Assembly (NCBI GenBank): GCA_030430875.1 | Contig: JAUIKI010000100.1 | Location: 1-5,949 of the forward strand | Origin: Gammaproteobacteria bacterium | GTDB lineage: Bacteria > Pseudomonadota > Gammaproteobacteria > Pseudomonadales > JAUIKI01 | Direction: 5' to 3' | Length of the DNA stretch: 5,949 nucleotides | Shown: in pieces, positions 1 through 5,297 of the stretch | How positions within the stretch are numbered: position 1 is the stretch's first letter | Layout: each line of letters opens with the position of its first letter | Made by a program: the position numbers and the translations under genes | Notes under the pieces: generated by a model | Database searches by the model: none | Seen by the model: only the letters and a program-made list of their open reading frames with translations | Told to the model about the DNA's origin: nothing

Positions 1-1974
1 GCAAAGAAAACATTTTTTGCCGGCGCTGATCTTAGTGAAATTTTGGCGGTGGATCAGAGTAATGCTGAAGATTTTTTCGCTATGATTAGCCAATTCAAAA
101 AACAGCTTCGCGATATTGAGATGCTGGGCAAACCAGTTGTGGCAGCAATTAATGGAGCAGCTCTAGGTGGTGGATGGGAAATTTGTTTAGCGTGTCATCA
201 TCGTATTTGTTTGGATGATAGTAAAATTCAACTAGGGTTGCCTGAAGTGACATTGGGATTATTACCAGGCGGTGGTGGCATCGTCCGAACAATTCGCTTA
301 TTAGGCTTAGAAAAATCGTTGCCATACTTGTTGGAAGGTAAGCAATTCAATCCGAAACAGGCTTTTGATGTCGGATTGGTGCATGCGTTGGCAAATGATA
401 CAGACGATATGCTTACTAAAGCAAAACAATGGATTAAAGCTAATTCAGTAATGCAGCAACCTTGGGATGTGAAGGGCTATAAGCTTCCTGGTGGCACTCC
501 AAGTCAACCTAATGTTGCACAAATGTTATCAATTGCACCGGCAATGTTGCGCCAGAAAACTCAAGGCTGTTACCCTGCACCGGATGCGATTTTGTCAGCT
601 GCTGTTGAAGGGGTATTAGTTGATGTTGACACCGCCATGACAATTGAAAGTCGTTATTTTATGCGGCTTGCTTTGGGACAAATTGCCAAAAGTATGATTA
701 CGACATTTTGGTTTGGTCTAAATGCTATTAAAGCAGGTAGAAGTCGTCCAAAAGATTATTCTAAAGTGCTGGTGAAAAAAGTGGGTGTGTTGGGTGCTGG
801 CATGATGGGTGCAGGAATTGCGTATAGCTGTGCTGTTCGTGGTGTCAATGTTGTGTTGAAAGATATCTCGATAGACATTGCAAAAAAAGGAAAGGTGTAT
901 TCCGAGAAATTACTAAAGAAACGAGTTGCTATTGGTAAAATGACGGAAGAGAAACAGCAGTCTATTTTGAATTTAATTCATCCAACTGATAATGTTGCCG
1001 ATTTGACGGGTTGTGACTTGATTGTTGAGGCAGTATTTGAAGATAAATCATTAAAACATCGTGTCACTCAAGAGTCTGATTCTTTCTTAAGTGACAATGG
1101 AGTATTTGCGTCAAATACGTCGACTTTACCGATTACTGAGCTTGCAGGCGCATCTAGAAAACCAGAAAACTTTATTGGCCTACATTTTTTCTCGCCTGTT
1201 GAAAAAATGCAATTAGTTGAAATTATCAAAGGTGAAGAAACCTCTCCAGAAACTTTAGCAAAGGCATTTGACTTTGTTCAACAAATTAATAAAATCCCCA
1301 TTGTTGTTAATGACAGCCGTGGTTTTTTTACATCTAGGGTGTTTGGTACCTTTGTGAATGAAGGTATTGCGATGTTAGGTGAAGGACAAAACCCTCAAGC
1401 CATAGAATCTGCAGCTGTTCAAGCTGGTATGCCTGTAGGCCCTTTGGCAGTGACAGATGAAGTAACCCTCACATTGCTGATGAAAATTCGCGATCAATCT
1501 AAGCAAGCATTAGAAGCAGGCGGTGTGCCTTGGGTTGCTCATCCTGCAGAACAAGTTGTCGACCGGATGATTAATGAGTTTGATCGTCGAGGTAAATCTT
1601 ATCATGCTGGATTTTATGAATACCCAAGCGAGGGTAAGAAATTTCTGTGGCCAGAATTGAAAACAATTTTTGTGAAAGACAATGAGAAAATTGATTTTGG
1701 TGATATAAAAGATCGGATTTTATTTATCCAAGCAATTGAGACAGTGCGTTGTTTGGAAGAGGGTGTATTAACGTCTGTAGAAGATGCTAATGTTGGTAGT
1801 ATTTTTGGTATTGGTTTTGCTGCTTGGACTGGTGGCGCTTTACAATTTATTAACCAGTATGGATTAAAGAAGTTTATTTTAAGAGCGGAAATTTTAGCAG
1901 AAAAATATGGTAGTCGTTTTTCACCACCAAAACTGTTGATGGAAAAAGCTGAGCAGCGTGACATCTTTAAGTAA
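1..1974 (+). CDS. fadJ: FadJ/FadB-type multifunctional fatty-acid oxidation protein (5' partial)
   Basis: This is the alpha subunit type of the fatty-acid beta-oxidation complex, which hydrates trans-2-enoyl-CoA and then oxidises L-3-hydroxyacyl-CoA with NAD. The frame is open from base 1: residues 1-14 already carry the crotonase motif FFAGADL, so the TTG at 43 is internal. The crotonase domain covers visible residues 1-190, with the two expected catalytic glutamates at 60 (GGGWE) and 82 (LPEV). Their spacing of 22 fits E. coli FadJ rather than FadB (20). The dehydrogenase domain starts near 259 with the NAD motif GAGMMG (265-270); catalytic His395 and Glu407 keep the spacing of FadB His450/Glu462. 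Two C-terminal dehydrogenase repeats follow (about 438-533 and 560-650). By that comparison about 55 N-terminal residues lie outside the window. No thiolase partner follows, so any fadA/fadI-like gene would be upstream or elsewhere. Family is certain; the choice of FadJ over other paralogues is moderate. Confidence 0.95.
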   Translation, partial: AKKTFFAGADLSEILAVDQSNAEDFFAMISQFKKQLRDIEMLGKPVVAAINGAALGGGWEICLACHHRICLDDSKIQLGLPEVTLGLLPGGGGIVRTIRLLGLEKSLPYLLEGKQFNPKQAFDVGLVHALANDTDDMLTKAKQWIKANSVMQQPWDVKGYKLPGGTPSQPNVAQMLSIAPAMLRQKTQGCYPAPDAILSAAVEGVLVDVDTAMTIESRYFMRLALGQIAKSMITTFWFGLNAIKAGRSRPKDYSKVLVKKVGVLGAGMMGAGIAYSCAVRGVNVVLKDISIDIAKKGKVYSEKLLKKRVAIGKMTEEKQQSILNLIHPTDNVADLTGCDLIVEAVFEDKSLKHRVTQESDSFLSDNGVFASNTSTLPITELAGASRKPENFIGLHFFSPVEKMQLVEIIKGEETSPETLAKAFDFVQQINKIPIVVNDSRGFFTSRVFGTFVNEGIAMLGEGQNPQAIESAAVQAGMPVGPLAVTDEVTLTLLMKIRDQSKQALEAGGVPWVAHPAEQVVDRMINEFDRRGKSYHAGFYEYPSEGKKFLWPELKTIFVKDNEKIDFGDIKDRILFIQAIETVRCLEEGVLTSVEDANVGSIFGIGFAAWTGGALQFINQYGLKKFILRAEILAEKYGSRFSPPKLLMEKAEQRDIFK

Positions 1975-2015
1975 TCAGAAAAAGCTATTAGATATGCTAA
2001 TAGTAATTATTCTGA
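1975..2015. repeat. Double inverted repeat just after the fadJ-like stop
   Basis: Two inverted repeats are nested: an outer TCAGAA (1975-1980) with TTCTGA (2010-2015), and an inner CTATTAG (1985-1991) with CTAATAG (1997-2003) around a 5-base loop. Its place right after the stop codon suggests a transcript-end hairpin, but no T-run follows, so it is not a standard intrinsic terminator. It may instead protect the 3' end of the mRNA or be chance in AT-rich DNA. Confidence 0.4.
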
Positions 2016-2276
2016 AGTAATGAAGTATTGTAAATCTCGCCGCAATTTTTTGTTGGTTAGTTTTGTCATTTTTTCCTATAAATTTGTTTGATAAGAAATG
2101 GTTTTTTGATTTGCAAGCCGTCTTTAATCCAATGATGTTTTTGTGTGACAATGGCGCTATTCATGGAAATGTTGCAAAGGTCTCAGTATGATTGTGCTAG
2201 TTGATGCGAGATGTCCTTGAACTTGATTAAGCTGCTGTTATCTAACTTGTCATATTGAAAAAAAATATCTAACTGT
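2016..2276. other. Intergenic spacer before tonB, no gene seen
   Basis: With the hairpin before it, this makes a 302-base gap. It is AT-rich with several T-runs. I see no coding frame with a ribosome binding site and a recognisable product, no tRNA-like structure and no clear Fur box. The tonB promoter should be here, but the hexamers present (TTGAAC near 2218, TTGTCA near 2247) lack a convincing -10 partner, so I do not call one. Confidence 0.5.
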
Positions 2277-3068
2277 ATGTCTTACCCACCAATTCGATCA
2301 TTCCCTGTGTTGTTTTCGTCAATCATTCTTGGATTGGCTGGCCATTTCATGGTGATGCAGTGGCTTGTTATTGAAAAAGTTCCTGATAATCAAGTGGTAA
2401 TACTCACACTAGCGGCAGAATTTTCTAACATTAATGCTGCACCTAATTTGGTGACTGATGAAGCGGCTATTGCCGAATCAAAGCCAACCCCCCAGAAAGT
2501 TGAGGCGACTGAAGAAATTGAGCAAGCAGAACAGCAACAAACAAACATGTCAAAGCCGGCGGTGAATACTGAGAAATCATCAACCCAATTGGTTGAACAT
2601 GTGGTAGAAAAAACTGATGAATCGTTTTTGGAGAAGCCGGTTGAACCAGATTCAACATCTAATCAAATAACCAAGGCTGAACCTGAGCAGCTGAATGAAA
2701 ACACTGAGAATAACGTAACTAGTGATCCAAGCAGCCAAAAATCGTTAGCGCAAGCTACACAGGTTGGTGATGAACAATATAGCGATTATTATCAAGCGTT
2801 AGTTGCACATTTGCGTCGTTACAAGAAGTATCCATTACAGGCTAGACGACGAAATCTCGAGGGTGTTGTGACGCTACAGGTCATTATTCACTACACTGGG
2901 ACAGCAACCTCTGTTGATGTGATTGACAGTAGTGGTTATCCAATACTAGACGATGCCGCAAGAAAATCTGTGTTTGCGGCTAATCCTCTATTACCAATTC
3001 CTGAAGATTACCATTTAGATTCATACACATTTATTGTGAAGCTTGCATATGCTTTGGACGATAAATAA
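2277..3068 (+). CDS. tonB: TonB-family energy transducer
   Basis: TonB spans the periplasm and passes proton-motive force from ExbB/ExbD to outer-membrane transporters for iron chelates, B12 and similar ligands. Residues 9-32 form one N-terminal membrane anchor. Residues 35-165 are a Glu/Gln/Ser/Thr-rich linker with scattered KP and EP, much poorer in proline than E. coli TonB. The C-terminal domain (about 170-260) has the hallmark YP at 185-186 and LEG at 194-196. Length (263 aa) is normal for the family (E. coli 239). In the anchor, His23 and Leu30 have the spacing of E. coli His20 and Leu27, but Gly19 and Lys34 stand where E. coli has Ser16 and Ser31. ATG 2277 is the first start after an in-frame TGA at 2256; the ribosome site is weak. 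No exbB or exbD is nearby. The gene converges on grxD with a 14-base gap. The symbol denotes the family; which TonB paralogue this is cannot be told. Confidence 0.9.
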   Translation: MSYPPIRSFPVLFSSIILGLAGHFMVMQWLVIEKVPDNQVVILTLAAEFSNINAAPNLVTDEAAIAESKPTPQKVEATEEIEQAEQQQTNMSKPAVNTEKSSTQLVEHVVEKTDESFLEKPVEPDSTSNQITKAEPEQLNENTENNVTSDPSSQKSLAQATQVGDEQYSDYYQALVAHLRRYKKYPLQARRRNLEGVVTLQVIIHYTGTATSVDVIDSSGYPILDDAARKSVFAANPLLPIPEDYHLDSYTFIVKLAYALDDK

Positions 3069-3082
3069 TGCATTCAGCTATA

Positions 3083-3400
3083 TCATTCTGTCGTAGCACC
3101 ATTTACCAAATCAAGTAGCTCACCGTTTTGATAGAGTTGTGTGATAATGTCACAGCCGCCGACTAGTTCGCCATTAATGTAGAGCTGTGGGAAGGTTGGC
3201 CAGTTAGCATAGCCGGGGAGTTCAGCACGAATTTCAGGGTTTGCAAGTATATCTACGTAAGCAAAGGGTTTATTGCATCCCATTAAGGCTTGTACGGCTT
3301 TTGCAGAAAAGCCGCATTGTGGCATTTGTGGCGTACCTTTCATAAATAAGATGATTGAGTTTTCAGAAATTTGTTGTTTGATTAAGTCTAGCGTGTTCAT
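3083..3400 (-). CDS. grxD: Monothiol glutaredoxin Grx4 (CGFS type)
   Basis: This cytoplasmic CGFS glutaredoxin binds a glutathione-ligated [2Fe-2S] cluster, usually as a dimer or with a BolA-family partner, and serves in Fe-S cluster delivery and iron sensing. The 105-aa protein is one complete domain, close to E. coli GrxD (115 aa). Visible signatures are Lys21 before the active-site loop, the active motif CGFS at 29-32, the WPTFP segment at 67-71 with the cis-proline, and the GGCDI glutathione-binding turn at 81-85. The ATG at 3400 has only a weak upstream ribosome site, but residues 1-10 match the normal start of the family. It converges with tonB on one side; on the other it is divergent from the ubiquitin-like gene. 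A TAAAAT hexamer (minus strand, 3439-3434) 33 bases upstream could be its -10 box, next to an inverted repeat at 3441-3467. Confidence 0.96.
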   Translation of the reverse strand: MNTLDLIKQQISENSIILFMKGTPQMPQCGFSAKAVQALMGCNKPFAYVDILANPEIRAELPGYANWPTFPQLYINGELVGGCDIITQLYQNGELLDLVNGATTE

Positions 3401-3440
3401 AATTATAATAATAAGGTTGGTTGATGAGCGGTGATTTTAT

Positions 3441-3467
3441 CATAAATTAATAGAAAAATAATTTATG
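3441..3467. repeat. Perfect 9-bp inverted repeat upstream of grxD
   Basis: CATAAATTA (3441-3449) and TAATTTATG (3459-3467) are exact reverse complements separated by 9 bases. The repeat lies 41-67 bases upstream of the grxD start, where the promoter is expected, so it could be an operator for a dimeric regulator. It is very AT-rich, and the spacing does not match a regulator site that I recognise. Confidence 0.4.
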
Positions 3468-3540
3468 GAGGCCTTTGTCATAAAATTAACGATAGAGTTG
3501 TTCCATAGAGCTATTGTCACAACAATGCTCAGTTAATTGG

Positions 3541-3600
3541 ATGAGCAAAACAATGAAATTACCTTCTATCTTGATAGTGTGTTTGTTGATCGTATTGTGA
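3541..3600 (+). other. Possible 15-19 aa hydrophobic mini-ORF (leader or relic signal peptide)
   Basis: An ATG at 3541, or an in-frame ATG at 3553, opens a short frame ending at TGA 3598-3600. The 15-residue form reads MKLPSILIVCLLIVL: a lysine followed by a hydrophobic stretch, like the first half of a signal peptide or a small membrane peptide. GGATGAG (3539-3545) sits 7 bases before ATG 3553 as a possible ribosome site. The frame is the same as that of the ubiquitin-like gene downstream and is separated from it by this TGA. It may be a leader, a dead N-terminal fragment, or chance. Confidence 0.25.
3571..3598 (+). promoter_or_regulatory. Candidate promoter for the exported ubiquitin gene
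   Basis: TTGATA (3571-3576, five of six to the -35 consensus) is followed after 16 bases by TATTGT (3593-3598, four of six to -10). This would start transcription near 3605, giving an untranslated leader of about 65 bases before ATG 3670. The match is modest and overlaps the mini-ORF, so only one of the two readings may be right. Confidence 0.25.
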
Positions 3601-3656
3601 TTGAATAATAATCATATTGTATGTGCCTTGAAAAGTGTAGTACAAATTAATCTATC

Positions 3657-3661
3657 GGGAG
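3657..3661 (+). promoter_or_regulatory. Ribosome binding site that fixes the ubiquitin-like start
   Basis: GGGAG lies 8 bases before ATG 3670. The frame is open back to 3601, but the only candidate start further up is a TTG with no ribosome site. The GGGAG therefore places the start at 3670, which is also where a standard signal peptide begins. Confidence 0.7.
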
Positions 3662-3669
3662 CTACTGTT

Positions 3670-3966
3670 ATGATGAAAAAAATGATGAAGTTAATTTTAG
3701 TTGGGTCCATGCTGTGTTTCTTATCTGTCAATGCTTTTGCTATGCAAATATTTGTAAAAACACTGATGGGCAAAACAATTACATTGGAGGTTGTAGATAA
3801 AACAGAGATTGGAACAATAAAGTATGAAGTGTCACGTCTCGATGGTGTCGACCCTCGAATCACTGTCCTGGTATTTGATGGCAGACAGTTGGATGATCGT
3901 AGCAGCCTAGCAGATTACAATATACAAAAGGAATCTACTTTGCATTTAGTACTAAACCTACGATAA
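3670..3966 (+). CDS. Exported ubiquitin: Sec signal peptide plus ubiquitin lacking Gly-Gly
   Basis: The 98-aa product has a textbook signal peptide at residues 1-24: basic start (MMKKMMK), hydrophobic core 8-20, and cleavage motif AFA. Cutting there leaves a protein that begins exactly at Met1 of ubiquitin. The mature 74 residues align without gaps to human ubiquitin 1-74; I count 43 identities. Residues 1-17 match at 16 of 17, and 58-74 at 16 of 17, including QKESTLHLVL; the middle is diverged. Kept: Leu8, His68, Val70 (Ile44 is Val), Lys6, Lys11, Lys27, Lys63. Changed: Lys48 to Arg, Lys29 to Glu, Lys33 to Leu, Arg42 to Val, Arg72 to Asn. The protein ends at Arg74, so the Gly75-Gly76 used for conjugation is absent. 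This is therefore an exported, non-conjugatable ubiquitin mimic, comparable to the secreted Bacteroides fragilis ubiquitin. No E1, E2, JAB or deubiquitinase gene is nearby, which argues against a bacterial ubiquitin-like conjugation operon. Eukaryotic or viral origin and a host-facing role are inference. Confidence 0.95.
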   Translation: MMKKMMKLILVGSMLCFLSVNAFAMQIFVKTLMGKTITLEVVDKTEIGTIKYEVSRLDGVDPRITVLVFDGRQLDDRSSLADYNIQKESTLHLVLNLR

Positions 3967-4000
3967 ACTCAATTTTTATTAAATAGCAATGTTCAAAATA

Positions 4001-4040
4001 CTGCTTGGTACGTGGTGTTTTCAACCCATATGCCAAGCAG
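4001..4040. terminator. Inverted repeat, possible bidirectional terminator
   Basis: CTGCTTGG (4001-4008) pairs perfectly with CCAAGCAG (4033-4040), and pairing can continue inward through a G-U pair, an A-T pair and a short TGG/CCA stem. It lies between the convergent ubiquitin-like and LOG genes, where a shared terminator is expected. On the minus strand TATTTTG follows directly. On the plus strand the T-run (4061-4066) comes only 20 bases later, possibly after a second small stem GCAGC/GCTGC (4037-4041 with 4052-4056). The T-tracts are imperfect, so the call is moderate. Confidence 0.45.
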
Positions 4041-4064
4041 CTTAATTCGCCGCTGCAGGGTTTT

Positions 4065-4721
4065 TTAGAGAGCTTCGGGTAATAAATGCATTTGTCGGTA
4101 ATGCTGAAGAATGATTTGTGCCGCCTCTTCTGCTGTGTCAACTACTGAATAAAGCGCCAGATCATTTGAATCTAGGCAATGATGAGTTGCCATAGTGTTC
4201 TTCATCCAGTCAAGTAGCCCTGACCAGTAATCTTTGCAAATGAGGACAATAGGAATGGGTTTGATTTTTTCGGTTTGCACAAGTGTGAGTACTTCAAACA
4301 GTTCATCCATTGTTCCAAAGCCTCCTGGAAAAATGGCAAGACCAACAGCGTGTTTGACTAGCATGAATTTACGCACAAAAAAGTATCGAAAATATAAGCT
4401 AATATCTTGAAATTTATTGGCATTTTGTTCCATGGGCAAATGGATATTGAGCCCAACTGAGCTACCTTTGCGTCCATAAGCCCCACGATTGGCTGCCTCC
4501 ATAATCCCCGGTCCACCGCCAGTGATTATAGCAAGTCCTTCATTAGATAGCCTTTCAGCAAGCTTTTCAGCTTCTTGATAGTATCGGTTATCTTGACTGA
4601 GTCGTGCGCTACCAAACATAGTTACAGCAGGTCCAAGCTTAACTAAATGTTCAATGCCTTGAACCAATTCTGCTTGAATTCTAAACATGCGCCAGGCTTC
4701 TGGCATTTTTAAATCATCCAT
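4065..4721 (-). CDS. LOG-family nucleotide 5'-monophosphate phosphoribohydrolase-like protein
   Basis: LOG (TIGR00730, Rossmann-fold) proteins release the base from nucleoside 5'-monophosphates; plant LOGs activate cytokinins, while bacterial members act mainly on ordinary or modified nucleotides. From the start chosen here, the 218-aa protein shows GGGPGIMEAANRG at 68-80, the Arg-Lys pair at 117-118 and PGGFGTMDE at 132-140. The last includes the catalytic glutamate, so the active site looks intact. The LOG core is preceded by a helical segment of about 30 residues. I place the start at ATG 4721: GAGG (4731-4728) lies 6 bases before it, while the in-frame ATG at 4733, four codons longer, has no ribosome site at proper distance. 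It is convergent with the ubiquitin-like gene and separated by 250 bases from the gene upstream, so it is probably transcribed alone. The true substrate cannot be told from sequence. Confidence 0.92.
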   Translation of the reverse strand: MDDLKMPEAWRMFRIQAELVQGIEHLVKLGPAVTMFGSARLSQDNRYYQEAEKLAERLSNEGLAIITGGGPGIMEAANRGAYGRKGSSVGLNIHLPMEQNANKFQDISLYFRYFFVRKFMLVKHAVGLAIFPGGFGTMDELFEVLTLVQTEKIKPIPIVLICKDYWSGLLDWMKNTMATHHCLDSNDLALYSVVDTAEEAAQIILQHYRQMHLLPEAL

Positions 4722-4727
4722 GAGGTG

Positions 4728-4731
4728 CCTC
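4728..4731 (-). promoter_or_regulatory. Ribosome binding site deciding the LOG start
   Basis: GAGG on the minus strand, 6 bases before ATG 4721, favours that start over the ATG at 4733, which overlaps the same GAGG. The site also lies in a small palindrome, TGAGG-TG-CCTCA (4721-4732), which could fold over the ribosome site in the mRNA. Confidence 0.6.
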
Positions 4732-4766
4732 ATTTGATTGGTTTGAGCCTCTTACAATAAGGACTC

Positions 4767-4795
4767 AATATAGTTTTAATTAATTGTAGTATAAA
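4767..4795 (-). promoter_or_regulatory. Candidate promoter for the LOG gene
   Basis: On the minus strand TTTATA (4795-4790) and TATATT (4772-4767) are 17 bases apart; the second matches the -10 consensus at five of six positions, the first the -35 at four of six. Transcription would start near 4760, about 39 bases before the chosen ATG. The region is AT-rich, so a chance match is possible. Confidence 0.3.
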
Positions 4796-4876
4796 ATTGC
4801 AGGATACAACCGTAATTGCAATGGTTTCTGTAACTGTTGCGCTGGAGAAAGTACTCGTACGAAAGGGATGAGAAAT

Positions 4877-4953
4877 TTTAGCACAAAATCTGGGTTCGGC
4901 ATGGGTGTCGATAAAGCCCAGATTTGATAAACCTGCTAAACGTGAGGTTAGCA
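4877..4953. repeat. Nested palindromic element with alternative pairing
   Basis: Three stems are nested in order: TTTAGCA (4877-4883) with TGCTAAA (4934-4940); AAATCTGGG (4886-4894) with CCCAGATTT (4917-4925), a perfect 9-bp stem; and TCGGCA (4896-4901) with TGTCGA (4906-4911) around a TGGG tetraloop, one pair being G-U. A further TTAGCA (4948-4953) can pair with the same TGCTAA in competition with the first arm. The element lies about 19 bases beyond the stop of the minus-strand 81-aa gene. It could be that gene's terminator, a structured RNA, or a member of a dispersed palindromic repeat family. No protein-coding role is supported. Confidence 0.6.
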
Positions 4954-4971
4954 TTAATGTGATACAATTTT

Positions 4972-5217
4972 TTAATGCAGCGTAGTTTCCTTCGACGAAA
5001 TCTTCTTATTATCATCGTCTGTATGCTGATTAATAACATCCAGCCCTGCTTGAATCATGGCTTTGGCAATTGCGCCCGTGGAGATTGAATTTTCATTAAA
5101 TCCAGCTTGAAGTTGTGTTGCAAACTCAATTCGCACCAACACGTTCCCATTTTCGCTGTTGCGTAATGCAAAATCACCGTTTGGTAGGGCAATTAATTCT
5201 AATTGTGCTTGTGACAT
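4972..5217 (-). CDS. Small protein of unknown function (81 aa)
   Basis: I do not recognise a named family. The 81-aa product has no signal peptide or membrane segment and is probably cytoplasmic. Residues 5-35 look like a beta-rich unit with alternating hydrophobics (LELIALPNGDFALR, then VLVRIEF). Residues 44-63 look like a helix (AKAMIQAGLDVI), and the tail 64-81 is polar and likely disordered. The general pattern, a short strand pair with a GD-x-ALR turn then an AMIQAG-type helix, resembles small uncharacterised proteins of gammaproteobacteria, from memory only. The start is ATG 5217, with GAGG 6 bases upstream (5227-5224); the frame runs open to 5304 but that part has no ribosome site and overlaps the lipoprotein gene. 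It follows the lipoprotein gene by 80 bases on the same strand and may be cotranscribed or have its own promoter near the 5247-5261 palindrome. Confidence 0.75.
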   Translation of the reverse strand: MSQAQLELIALPNGDFALRNSENGNVLVRIEFATQLQAGFNENSISTGAIAKAMIQAGLDVINQHTDDDNKKISSKETTLH

Positions 5218-5223
5218 AATTTG

Positions 5224-5227
5224 CCTC
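5224..5227 (-). promoter_or_regulatory. Ribosome binding site deciding the 81-aa gene start
   Basis: GAGG on the minus strand, 6 bases before ATG 5217. It rules in favour of the short form of this gene over the in-frame ATG at 5304. Confidence 0.65.
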
Positions 5228-5246
5228 GATTGTTCTCTTACAACCT

Positions 5247-5261
5247 TCAGTGTAACACTGA
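5247..5261. promoter_or_regulatory. Perfect 15-bp palindrome, operator-like
   Basis: TCAGTGT-A-ACACTGA has 7-bp arms that are exact reverse complements around one central base. It sits 30-44 bases upstream of ATG 5217, in the 80-base gap between the lipoprotein gene and the 81-aa gene. The form fits the site of a dimeric repressor or activator. With a one-base centre it cannot form an RNA hairpin using the full arms, which favours a DNA-binding reading. No specific regulator is recognised. Confidence 0.45.
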
Positions 5262-5297
5262 TTGTGTGCAGATGAAATGTCAGCCAGAATAGTCTTG

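Noticed and set aside
1614..1964. A 116-codon minus-strand open frame opposite the fadJ-like gene
   Set aside because: It lies wholly inside a gene with clear domain homology on the other strand and its product resembles nothing; it is a shadow frame.
3601..3669. A longer ubiquitin-like protein starting at TTG 3601
   Set aside because: There is no ribosome site for that TTG, and the extra 23 residues would bury a standard signal peptide that begins at ATG 3670, which has a good ribosome site.
3670..3966. Bacterial ubiquitin-like small modifier (ThiS, MoaD, or Bil/Pup-type system)
   Set aside because: Those proteins are cytoplasmic, only distantly ubiquitin-like or unrelated, and are usually encoded with activating enzymes. 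This one is close to eukaryotic ubiquitin, is exported, and lacks the C-terminal glycines.
4877..4953. Integron attC recombination site
   Set aside because: The nested arms recall an attC hairpin, but I do not find the paired RYYYAAC and GTTRRRY core sites in the right places, nor gene cassettes around it.
4730..4954. A 74-codon minus-strand open frame upstream of the LOG gene
   Set aside because: It has no ribosome binding site, starts inside the arms of the nested palindrome, lacks a recognisable domain, and covers the likely LOG promoter. It is best read as an open frame over non-coding DNA.
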